Of a DNA stretch of 62,626 nt, positions 1 through 9,394 are shown piece after piece. The notes under the pieces are model-generated. The model did no database searches and was not told where the DNA came from. It saw nothing but the letters and a program-made list of their open reading frames with translations. How positions within the stretch are numbered: the first letter of the stretch is position 1; every line of letters begins with the position of its first letter. Made by a program: the position numbers and the translations under genes. Source of the DNA: Acidocella aminolytica 101 = DSM 11237 (GTDB taxonomy: Bacteria > Pseudomonadota > Alphaproteobacteria > Acetobacterales > Acetobacteraceae); assembly GCF_900129125.1 (NCBI RefSeq), contig NZ_FQVJ01000024.1, positions 1-62,626 on the forward strand, given 5' to 3'.

Positions 1-80
1 GCGGACGGTGCCCTCACCCTCTGGATGCCGCGCCTGCACGCGGCCGAGGCGGTCGAGGCTCGCACCGCGAGTTTCGTCGC
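1..80. repeat. Terminal overlap, left copy (circularity)
   Basis: These 80 bases are identical to 62547-62626. The right-hand copy lies inside an open frame that continues without interruption into this copy. That is what the overlap of a circular assembly looks like, not a biological terminal repeat. Confidence 0.93.
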
Positions 81-195
81 CGCACGGGACGGTCAGACAG
101 AACCGCCGCTCGGGGTGTTCAACCGCTCGCGGGTAGGCCACTGGCTCAAGGCGATGGATGCACAATTCGCCGGCGTGAAATCGTGGATGCCATGA
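1..195 (+). CDS. TraL-like P-loop ATPase, 3' part (gene begins at 61851)
   Basis: These are the last 64 codons of the gene that begins at 61851 and runs through the circular join. The first base of the window is codon position 1 of an Ala codon in frame with the right end, and the stop is TGA at 193-195. The complete protein would be 296 residues. The stop overlaps the ATG of the next gene (ATGA at 192-195), so the two are translationally coupled. Confidence 0.85.
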   Translation, partial: ADGALTLWMPRLHAAEAVEARTASFVAARDGQTEPPLGVFNRSRVGHWLKAMDAQFAGVKSWMP

Positions 196-896
196 GCGAG
201 GCTGTCGATCAGAGCGAGACAGAGGCCGCGATCCGCGCCGCGCAAGCGGAACTGGATCGGGCCGAACAGCTTGCCCGGCTCGACAATGACCCCACCGCTG
301 ACACGCTCCTCGCGCTCCGGGTGTTCCTGGGCTCGACCGCCGCCATTGCCGCCGATCAACGCCGCGCCATGGCTGAACACCGCTTGCATGTCGATCGGGA
401 TTTCAGCGCCGTGCGCCAGGCGCGGGACGGCTTGGCGCAAACCATCGATCAAGCCTTCAAGGCCGCGAAAGCCCAGGCCGAGGCCGCGCATGCGGATTTG
501 TCGCGCCAGTTCGTGGCTTCCTTTGCCCAAGCGGCAGAACAGCGTCTCAAGGCCATGTCACGGTGGGTATGGTGGCGAACGCTCGCCTCGTGCGCGGCGC
601 TGGCAATCGTGATCCTCGCCCTTGGGTTCGGCCTCGGCTACTGGCGCGGCAACGCGGCCGGGTACAGCCAGGCCGCCGGGACGATTCACGCTACCGGGGC
701 CGTTGAGCAATCCGTTCTTGCCTCGCAAGGCCCGGCTGGCTTGGCGCAATGGCACCAGCTCATGCGCGATAACGCCATCCTCGATACGATGAAATCCGAT
801 TGCACCGGCAAGAACGTGGCGCATCAGGACGGCCGCACGGCTTGCCATCTCTGGCTTTGGACCACGCCGAATGTCGCACCGGCCGCGCACGGGTAG
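192..896 (+). CDS. TraM-like coiled-coil membrane protein of the transfer region
   Basis: The protein has 234 residues. The ATG at 192 overlaps the preceding TGA, which is why it is preferred to the GTG at 183. Residues 1-125 are Ala/Gln/Arg-rich and predicted helical or coiled coil. One hydrophobic segment lies at about 130-150, followed by a presumably extracytoplasmic tail with two Cys. It is third in an oriT-proximal set (TraK-like, TraL-like, this gene) whose order and direction match traK-traL-traM of IncP plasmids. The TraM assignment rests on position rather than visible sequence similarity; the residues alone say only membrane-anchored coiled-coil protein. Confidence 0.6.
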   Translation: MSEAVDQSETEAAIRAAQAELDRAEQLARLDNDPTADTLLALRVFLGSTAAIAADQRRAMAEHRLHVDRDFSAVRQARDGLAQTIDQAFKAAKAQAEAAHADLSRQFVASFAQAAEQRLKAMSRWVWWRTLASCAALAIVILALGFGLGYWRGNAAGYSQAAGTIHATGAVEQSVLASQGPAGLAQWHQLMRDNAILDTMKSDCTGKNVAHQDGRTACHLWLWTTPNVAPAAHG

Positions 897-1279
897 CGGG
901 ATGGGGCGTGATGGACGAAGGCTACTGCTGACGTTCTTCAATCAAAAGTAATTAACGATCCTTTGCCAAAGAGCGCCTCCGAGTGGCCTAACGACAGACC
1001 CAGAAGCCCATGACCCATGGTTTTGTGCGTCAAGGTGTGTCGAAACCATGATGGATACTCGTCAGACCGTGCCGCATCGGCGAGTGATGAAGAGACACAA
1101 GCGCTGATCGATAGAAAACACCGTGCCCGATCTTGAATGGACTGAGCTCGACGGGCCGGTGAATTATGGTGTGATTAGCAGACAGTCCGAAAGTTCGACC
1201 TGGAACCGCTCGCGCGCCGCCAAACTATGCCGGAGCGGTCGGCCTGATCGGTAAGTCTGAATACCCGCACCGCAGCCGT
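897..1279. other. Intergenic region between transfer and sulfur-stress genes
   Basis: This is 383 bases without a convincing gene. The only recognisable content is a decayed multicopper-oxidase fragment at 1141-1220 (separate entry). No strong promoter or terminator was seen. It forms the boundary between the conserved transfer backbone and the accessory cargo. Confidence 0.5.
1141..1220 (-). pseudogene. Decayed fragment of a multicopper oxidase gene
   Basis: On the minus strand this stretch encodes ERFQVEL, and in a shifted frame HTIIH. These are two consecutive blocks of the N-terminal cupredoxin domain of the intact oxidase at 48561-50081. The 19-mer TCGACCTGGAACCGCTCGC (1195-1213) occurs identically at 49858-49876, and the flanking bases show diverged collinear similarity. 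The frame is broken and nothing else of the gene remains. It could be the scar of a lost copper cassette or of recombination between two oxidase copies. Confidence 0.5.
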
Positions 1280-1945
1280 TCAGGTCTCGACGGGCAAACC
1301 CGCCGCCTTCCACTCCGGATAGCCATCCTCCAGTCGGGTGGCCTGCACGCCACGCGCCCGTAACTGCGCCACGGCATCGTACGACAGAACGCAATAAGGT
1401 CCCCGGCAATACGCGACGACCGGGATATTCTCGGTGAAGTCGCCCAGCGCCGCATCCAGCTGATCGAGGGAAATGTTCAGCGCACCCGGCAAATGGCCCC
1501 GGGCGAATTCCTCCGGCGGCCGGACATCGAGAAGTGTCACGCTGCCGTCCCGGAGGCGTTCAAGCAGCGCACTGCGCGATACGGGCTCGAGAGAATCGCG
1601 CGTCCGGAAATAGGACTGCAGCACCTGATCGATTTCCGCGATGTTCCGCTCGCCTACTCGGCCCAGGCTGGCCAGCAACGTCACCACCTCGGTCTCGGAG
1701 ACCAGGCTGTAGAACATGTTCTTGCCCTCTCGCCGCGGCGCCGCGAGGCGGGCGCGGCGTAGCACCTGCAGGTGGCGGGACGTGTTCGAGAGCGACAGGC
1801 CGATCCGTTCGGCCAGATCCTCCACGCTTCGCTCGCCTTGGGCGATCAGTTCGAGAATTTCGATCCTGTGCGGATGCGCAAGCGCTGCGGCAATCTCCGC
1901 GAGATGGCTGAAAATCTGCTGCTTCGGGCCGTTGCTTGACTTCAT
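1280..1945 (-). CDS. ArsR-family repressor fused to a rhodanese domain
   Basis: The protein has 221 residues. An N-terminal winged helix (about 8-95) has the ArsR recognition helix (SLSNTSRHLQVLRRA) but lacks the ELCVCD metal-binding motif of arsenic sensors. A C-terminal rhodanese domain (about 125-218) carries the active-site loop CRGPYC with Cys180. Such fusions typically sense reactive sulfur species through cysteine persulfidation. A GTG directly precedes the ATG chosen here. The gene diverges from the persulfide-dioxygenase-like gene at 2031, and a palindrome at 1954-1975 lies between them, which fits autoregulation and control of the neighbouring pair. Confidence 0.85.
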   Translation of the reverse strand: MKSSNGPKQQIFSHLAEIAAALAHPHRIEILELIAQGERSVEDLAERIGLSLSNTSRHLQVLRRARLAAPRREGKNMFYSLVSETEVVTLLASLGRVGERNIAEIDQVLQSYFRTRDSLEPVSRSALLERLRDGSVTLLDVRPPEEFARGHLPGALNISLDQLDAALGDFTENIPVVAYCRGPYCVLSYDAVAQLRARGVQATRLEDGYPEWKAAGLPVET

Positions 1946-1953
1946 CACCGACT

Positions 1954-1975
1954 CATTCGATCAATATCGAGAATG
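1954..1975. promoter_or_regulatory. Candidate operator for the ArsR-rhodanese repressor
   Basis: The inverted repeat CATTC...GAATG with inner GAT/ATC bases spans 22 bp. It lies in the AT-rich gap between the divergent regulator and hydrolase genes. Arm length and position suit an ArsR-family dimer; binding itself is inferred. Confidence 0.45.
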
Positions 1976-2030
1976 ATAATGTGATAGCGCGTTGGCAACA
2001 AGATTGCCGCGTCAGCCGGGAGCCAAACCC

Positions 2031-2762
2031 ATGATCCTGCGACAGTTCCTACACACCGACCCCACGGCGGCCTCCTATCTGCTCGGCTGTGTCGGCAAGG
2101 GGGCGGGCGTGATCGTCGACCCGCTGTTTCCGATTGAACCTTATTTGCAGGCGGCATCGGCCTCGGCGACGCCGATCCGCCTTGTGATCGACACGCATCT
2201 GCATGCCGATCACCGCTCCGCCGGCCGCGCGCTGGCCGAAGCGGCCGGCGCCGAATACGCCATCCATGAATCCGCCGAAGTCGGTTATGCGTGCCGCCGC
2301 CTCGCGGACGGCGAACGGATCGAACTCGGCAATGTCGTGCTGGAGGTGCTGCACACGCCTGGCCACACGCCGGAGCATCTCTGCCTCACGGTAACCGACC
2401 GAACCCGCGCGGATGAGCCATGGAGCGTAATAGGTGGCCATACGCTCATGGTCGGCGATGTCGGCCGGACCGAGCTTGCGACCGACGCCGCACGCGGCGC
2501 GCGCGACCTGTTTACCAGCCTCGCCCGGCTCAAGGCGTTACCAGACCATATCGAGGTGCTGCCCGGAGCTCTGGCCGGCTCGGTCTGTGGTCGAGGTCTC
2601 TCCGGCAAGCCGGTTTCCACCATCGGCTTCGAGCGGCGGCACAACCCTGCCTTCCGCATCGACGACGCCGACCGCTTCGCCGCCTTCATGCTCGAGAATA
2701 TTCCCCCCGCCCCCGAGGGCGCGGCCGAACTGCGCGCCTGGAATTCGGGCTTCACCGCGTGA
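2031..2762 (+). CDS. MBL-fold hydrolase, persulfide dioxygenase-like
   Basis: The protein has 243 residues. The metallo-beta-lactamase signature THLHADH is at 55-61, with downstream metal ligands in HTPGHTPEH and GDVGRTE. The order of motifs matches the ETHE1/BlhA group, which oxidises glutathione persulfide to sulfite. The ATG at 2031 is chosen because GGGAG sits just upstream; an earlier in-frame start at 1992 would fall close to the operator. Pairing with an ArsR-rhodanese regulator supports a role in clearing persulfides. The C-terminal part could support a different thioester substrate, so the exact reaction is inferred. Confidence 0.8.
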   Translation: MILRQFLHTDPTAASYLLGCVGKGAGVIVDPLFPIEPYLQAASASATPIRLVIDTHLHADHRSAGRALAEAAGAEYAIHESAEVGYACRRLADGERIELGNVVLEVLHTPGHTPEHLCLTVTDRTRADEPWSVIGGHTLMVGDVGRTELATDAARGARDLFTSLARLKALPDHIEVLPGALAGSVCGRGLSGKPVSTIGFERRHNPAFRIDDADRFAAFMLENIPPAPEGAAELRAWNSGFTA

Positions 2763-4003
2763 CCACAGTGGCGAACGCCTCGGTTCATATCCGCGGCATC
2801 ACGGCCAATCGCGGCCAGTTCACCCTGCAGGCGCTGCAGGTCTTCTTCGTCGGTCTTGTCATCGGTATGGAGCGAGCGGTCCTGCCGACCCTCGCGCATG
2901 AGTTCGGCGTTGCTCCCGGTGCCTTTCTTTTCCTCGCGAGCTTCGTTCTCTCCTTCGGCCTGGTGAAGGGCGCGCTCAACCTTGTCGCCGGCGGGCTTGC
3001 CGACCGGTTCGGCCGCAAACCTGTACTCATCGCCGGCTGGATCGCAGCCATTCCCATCCCGCTGCTGATCTGGGCGGCACCCAGCTGGTGGTGGATCGTC
3101 ATCGCCAACATCTTTCTCGGGATCAGCCAGGGTTTCACCTGGACGATGACGGTGACCAGCCAGATCGATCTCGCCGGCAGCCACCAGCGCGGGCTGGCTG
3201 TCGGCATCAACGAGGCCACGGGATATGTGGCCGTCGGCCTCGCTGGCGCCTGCGCTGCCCTGCTTGCCGAGGCGGTCGGCGCGCGCGATGCCTTGCTGGC
3301 TTTCGGCCTGGTCACGATTATTCTGGCCTTCGCCACGATCACCCGCATTCGCGATACGCTCGCCTGGGTCAAGGTTGAACATGCCGAGGCCGGTGCTGAC
3401 GCATCGCAGGATCATACGCTCACGCTCCGCGCGATCTTCGTCCGCATCTCTTTCCGCGATCGGGTCGGCCGGGCGATCTGCCAGGGCGGCATTGTCAACA
3501 AGATTGCCGACACGCTGGTCTGGGTGATGTTCCCGCTATTCTTCAAGGCGCATGGCGCCAGGCTGATCGAAATCGGCTGGCTGACCGGCACCTACGCCAT
3601 GGTGTGGGGCTTTTCGCAGCTCTGGACCGGCCATCTGGGAGATCGGATCGGCAGGCGGACCCCGGTGATCGCAGGGTTCTATCTTCTCGCGGCCGGCATT
3701 GCACTCACCGCCGTAGGGGGCAACGCGGTGCTCTGGCTGCCGGCTGCGGTGATCATGGGCATCGGAATGGCACTGCTCTACCCTAACTTGATCGCCGCGA
3801 TGTCCGACCAGGCGGCGCCATTGATCCGCGGCAAGGCCCTCGGCACCTACCGCTACTGGCGCGACAGCGGCTACGCGCTTGGCGCCCTGTTGCTCGGCCT
3901 CATCGCGCAGTTTTCCCAGGCAACCCTACCGACGCTCTGGATCACAGCGATCCTCGTGGCCGGATCCGGCGTCTGGCTCATGCGCGACCTCCCTCGGAAA
4001 TGA
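2759..4003 (+). CDS. MFS transporter
   Basis: The protein has 414 residues with about 12 hydrophobic segments. It has the MFS motif A-like loop GLADRFGRKP after TM2 and a second copy GHLGDRIGRRTP after TM8. The GTG start at 2759 overlaps the TGA of the hydrolase gene (GTGA), so the two are cotranslated. The substrate cannot be read from the sequence. Linkage to sulfur-stress genes suggests export of a sulfur oxyanion or a related metabolite. Confidence 0.82.
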   Translation: MTTVANASVHIRGITANRGQFTLQALQVFFVGLVIGMERAVLPTLAHEFGVAPGAFLFLASFVLSFGLVKGALNLVAGGLADRFGRKPVLIAGWIAAIPIPLLIWAAPSWWWIVIANIFLGISQGFTWTMTVTSQIDLAGSHQRGLAVGINEATGYVAVGLAGACAALLAEAVGARDALLAFGLVTIILAFATITRIRDTLAWVKVEHAEAGADASQDHTLTLRAIFVRISFRDRVGRAICQGGIVNKIADTLVWVMFPLFFKAHGARLIEIGWLTGTYAMVWGFSQLWTGHLGDRIGRRTPVIAGFYLLAAGIALTAVGGNAVLWLPAAVIMGIGMALLYPNLIAAMSDQAAPLIRGKALGTYRYWRDSGYALGALLLGLIAQFSQATLPTLWITAILVAGSGVWLMRDLPRK

Positions 4004-4140
4004 GCTCTATAAACCTGATTGAACTGGCACCCCATGGCCCCGTCAAATGGCCATGCTCAATGAACTCGATACCATAGATACCGAAAAGCCGACCTGATCA
4101 AGATTGTTAGTTTGACCTCATCACCTCGCCGAATTGAGCC

Positions 4141-5157
4141 TTACGTATCGGACGCGACAATCCATCGATTGCTGGCTACACCCCTGAAGATGTGGATAAT
4201 TTTCCCGCTAGTCAGATTAGTTAGGACGACTTCGTGGCGGTTTTCCACGGTGACCAGAGCGTTCGTGCCGTGGTCGACGATCGCGAGCCCGCTAAGCTGG
4301 TTCATGCCCTTAGCTGGCCGGATCGAAATTTCACCGAGGTATTTCAGGCTTGTGGCCGAGAATTTCAGGATATGTCCAGAAAATCCCGCAGCATAAGCTA
4401 TCTGGCCATTTGGGGATGAGGCAAGCTGCATGAAGCCTGCCGTTGCATGTGGAATCGCTGCGTAAGAGAAATTGGGATCGACTTCCGAAGTTTTGATCCG
4501 CGTGATCTTATCGGTAGCTGGATCGACGACGCTCATCACCCCGGTTTTCATGTCCGCCGAAAAGAGCTTGCCGTCGGCCATGACAAGATCGCCGGAGCGG
4601 GCGACCGGATAGGACTTTATAACTTGGCCGGAAGGAAGAGACACAACCGTGATCTGCTGATCCATGTTGCCTCCGACGTAAAGTTTTGTCTCCTTCGAGT
4701 TGGCGGCAAGCGCGTTGCCGCCGACGGCAATGGTAAAGGCCGGCTTGTGGCTGGCAAGGGAATACGCCGCGAGTGTCTTGGCCGAGAGCACGAGGAGGAG
4801 ATGCTCCTGCGGCAGCACGCGGGCAACGCGCGCTCCTCTTATGGTGGGGAATGCACCCATCCGCCTGCCGGTATTGGCGTTCAGCATGGTGATGCGACCG
4901 ATGGGAGACGGAACGAAGACCGTCTGCGTGGCCGCGTCATATCCAGCATAGAAGCTGTTCCCGCCGGGCGTTCCAGCCTTGGCGAAACTGGCAGCTCTAG
5001 CTGTCCGCGACGAGGGGTTCACCATAAACACCTTTCCAGGTCCCGGACCTTTCGGCGGATTTGCAGACGCACCGAGAACGAGCGGGCCAGTTCCAGCATA
5101 CGCCGCAGGGGCGGCAGTGCAGGCAATGGTAGCCATGAACAATAGCTTCTTGAGCAT
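4141..5157 (-). CDS. Secreted YncE-like beta-propeller protein
   Basis: The protein has 338 residues. A Sec signal peptide (about 1-22, ending AYAG) is followed by repeated beta-blade units with the pattern of YVTN/YncE propellers (for example KLYVGGN, ALVTVENR). It lies on the same strand 95 bases downstream of merR, so it may be cotranscribed from the mercury region. A second, diverged propeller lies in the copper module at 43328. The function is unknown; a periplasmic metal- or protein-binding scaffold is plausible. Confidence 0.7.
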   Translation of the reverse strand: MLKKLLFMATIACTAAPAAYAGTGPLVLGASANPPKGPGPGKVFMVNPSSRTARAASFAKAGTPGGNSFYAGYDAATQTVFVPSPIGRITMLNANTGRRMGAFPTIRGARVARVLPQEHLLLVLSAKTLAAYSLASHKPAFTIAVGGNALAANSKETKLYVGGNMDQQITVVSLPSGQVIKSYPVARSGDLVMADGKLFSADMKTGVMSVVDPATDKITRIKTSEVDPNFSYAAIPHATAGFMQLASSPNGQIAYAAGFSGHILKFSATSLKYLGEISIRPAKGMNQLSGLAIVDHGTNALVTVENRHEVVLTNLTSGKIIHIFRGVASNRWIVASDT

Positions 5158-5252
5158 CGATCAATCCCTTGGTTTGGTTGCCCTATATATTCGTCCTGTC
5201 GCACATAAGGTTACTCACATGCGAAAGCGACAACACGAAAGTGATCGGGCAG

Positions 5253-7475
<2,223 letters not shown>

Positions 7476-7502
7476 TCATCATACAAAACAAGGATAATCC
7501 CC

Positions 7503-8081
7503 ATGGTCAAACGTCTGATGTCAAAACATCTCCTCCCGCATCGAATGACGCTTCTCGCCGGACTTCTAGCACTGCCAGCAATGGCGCTCGGCTCGCCCTC
7601 CGGCGTGATGGGACCGAAGAACGCGCCGAGTCCGGCTGATCAAGCCGCGCCGCCCGCATCGTTCATCAGCAATGGCAAGACCGTGGAACTGGAGGCATTC
7701 AAAGGCCACCCTGTCATGCTCTGGCAGGTTGCAACTTGGTGCGGCAGTTGTCGGGCTGGACTGCGCACCTTCGCTCATGAGAAGGCACTGATCGACAAGT
7801 CGGATATTCGGGTCATCGTCCTGCGCGACTACAAGAATGGCGGCTATCCGGGCATCGGCATCAAGAAATTCGCCGAGCAGACCGCCCCGAGTCTGATGCG
7901 TGATGCCCATTTCGTCTTCGGAGACGATACCAAAGCACTTTATGCGCTCTACAATCCACATCACTATGTCGATGTCTACGATCTGATCGGCACCGACAAC
8001 AAGATCCAGGCCGTCTCGTCCACACCTTCGGCAACGTTCGGCAAGATCAAGGCTTTCATCGCGTCGGAACCAAAATCATGA
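7503..8081 (+). CDS. Exported thioredoxin-like protein of the mer operon
   Basis: The protein has 192 residues. A basic N-terminus and hydrophobic segment (about 14-30) suggest export or membrane anchoring. A thioredoxin-like fold follows with WCGSC at 79-83. It lies 27 bases downstream of merA with its own AAGGAT site, and its stop overlaps the next start (ATGA at 8078-8081). Standard mer operons place merT and merP around here; neither is present. A role in binding or handing over Hg(II) through the CGSC pair, or in repairing Hg-damaged thiols, is inferred. Confidence 0.68.
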   Translation: MVKRLMSKHLLPHRMTLLAGLLALPAMALGSPSGVMGPKNAPSPADQAAPPASFISNGKTVELEAFKGHPVMLWQVATWCGSCRAGLRTFAHEKALIDKSDIRVIVLRDYKNGGYPGIGIKKFAEQTAPSLMRDAHFVFGDDTKALYALYNPHHYVDVYDLIGTDNKIQAVSSTPSATFGKIKAFIASEPKS

Positions 8082-8599
8082 TCGCGACAACGATCCAGAA
8101 TATCATCCAGATGCCGGTCGCGATCCGGCTTGCGCTGGGGGATCGGCGCACGCGGATCTGGGGCGCAGCGACCTTCCTGATCGGCCTTGGCTTCTATCTT
8201 CTGGTGCTGCCCGCAACCGATACCGGTGGAGCGATCGGACTGGTCTCTCTGCGCTTTCTTACCGTGGGTGAGGCTGGCCTGGCACTCATCATGGCGGCCC
8301 TGCTCGGCCTGACCACCGCGCTCGGGATCTACGGGTTGAAACAGGGTGCACACGTTACATCCGGCAAGACGATCCTGGGCGCGATCGTCGCGATCGTGCC
8401 AACACTTCTATGCTGCTCGCCAATTCTGCCTCTTGTAATTGCGACAATCGCCTCCGTACTGCCGGCGGCAGGAACATTGGGCCTGCCGATACAGGGTTTC
8501 ATCGCCACGCATGAAACCTGGCTCTACGCGATCGCAATTATCTTCATGGCCTGGGGGCTTTACGCCAACGCACGCCGCGCACTTTATTGCGCCTGCTGA
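8078..8599 (+). CDS. Membrane protein with intramembrane Cys-Cys pair, possible Hg(II) importer
   Basis: The protein has 173 residues with four predicted membrane segments. The third begins PTLLCCSPILPL, a vicinal Cys pair inside a helix, and the protein ends YCAC. MerT and MerC import Hg(II) through vicinal Cys in their first helices, but the rest of this sequence does not look like MerT, MerC or MerF. It is translationally coupled to the thioredoxin-like gene. It may replace MerT functionally; this is inference from the Cys pattern and location. Confidence 0.6.
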   Translation: MIATTIQNIIQMPVAIRLALGDRRTRIWGAATFLIGLGFYLLVLPATDTGGAIGLVSLRFLTVGEAGLALIMAALLGLTTALGIYGLKQGAHVTSGKTILGAIVAIVPTLLCCSPILPLVIATIASVLPAAGTLGLPIQGFIATHETWLYAIAIIFMAWGLYANARRALYCAC

Positions 8600-8657
8600 A
8601 CCGTTAAGGCCTTCTCTGGGCGACCAAGAGACAACACAAACATGACAGGAAGCCACT

Positions 8658-9251
8658 ATGCCTAGCCGGCGCAACATAATGGCCATCGCCGGCAGTCTCT
8701 TTACCGGCTTTTTGACGCTTCTCGGGTTCGGTCAGAAATCAGCCATCGCTCGGATTGCCGTTGATCCGCCTTCTTCGGAGGGCATGATGAATGGGATGAT
8801 GGGGCAAAGCATGTCCCACATGGACATGCACGGGATGATGTCTCGCGACAACATGATGGGGCCAATGCGGCTCGGTATGGAACTGTTCGAGCGGCATGCG
8901 GAAATCACCCGTGCGACTGATTATCTGCCAAACGGCATCATCGACACCACGGTGTCGAATAACCCGAAAACCGCCAGACTGATCCAAGCCCACGTAATCG
9001 AAATGTATGCTCGCCTCGCAGACAACCGCCCGTTTCCGTATCCGATGAGCAATAGCGTTCCGGCCATGTTTGCCAACAGCGCGCAATACCAGCGTAGCTA
9101 TAAGCTATTGCCGACCGGCATCCAGGTGACAGAAATCTCTGACGATCCCGAGATGGTCAAAGTGATCTATGCGCATGCCCGCGAACTCGACCGCTTCGCG
9201 AAAGAAGGTATGCCAGCGATGATGCGGGGCATGATGCGCAAAACCGGCTGA
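8658..9251 (+). CDS. Exported Met/His-rich protein
   Basis: The protein has 197 residues. An N-terminal hydrophobic segment preceded by RR (about 4-28) suggests export. Residues about 43-70 are rich in methionine and histidine (GMMNGMMGQSMSHMDMHGMM), a composition typical of periplasmic Cu(I)- or Ag(I)-binding proteins. A second short cluster MMRGMMRK closes the chain. It follows the mercury genes in the same direction after 58 bases. I do not recognise the family of the middle part. Confidence 0.65.
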   Translation: MPSRRNIMAIAGSLFTGFLTLLGFGQKSAIARIAVDPPSSEGMMNGMMGQSMSHMDMHGMMSRDNMMGPMRLGMELFERHAEITRATDYLPNGIIDTTVSNNPKTARLIQAHVIEMYARLADNRPFPYPMSNSVPAMFANSAQYQRSYKLLPTGIQVTEISDDPEMVKVIYAHARELDRFAKEGMPAMMRGMMRKTG

Positions 9252-9277
9252 TCGAAGAAAATACAGCCTGCCCACCC

Positions 9278-9394
9278 ATGAACTTCGTCCAATTTCAGCG
9301 GTTTGCAGCTCATTTGCCACATAGGGACGACGGCGTATACGGGTCGTGGGACCATGCCGGCGAGATCATCCCGACGATTATCACGGTACTCTAA
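9278..9394 (+). CDS. Very short open frame, doubtful
   Basis: An ATG opens a 38-codon frame ending [13 protein letters not shown]. No ribosome-binding site is visible, and the frame ends 4 bases into the convergent ATPase gene. It could be the 3' remnant of a longer gene. It is listed because it fills most of the gap 9252-9390, which otherwise shows nothing. Confidence 0.15.
   Translation: MNFVQFQRFAAHLPHRDDGVYGSWDHAGEIIPTIITVL

Noticed and set aside
13-80. The terminal identity as a transposon or phage terminal repeat
   Set aside because: The sequence is within a coding frame that continues across the ends, so it is assembly overlap.
1280-1945. An arsenic-resistance regulator
   Set aside because: The ArsR part lacks the cysteine metal motif, and no arsB, arsC or acr3 gene is nearby; the rhodanese fusion and MBL neighbour point to sulfur sensing.
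2285-3415. A 376-codon open frame on the minus strand across the hydrolase and MFS genes
   Set aside because: It spans two coupled plus-strand genes with clear motifs.
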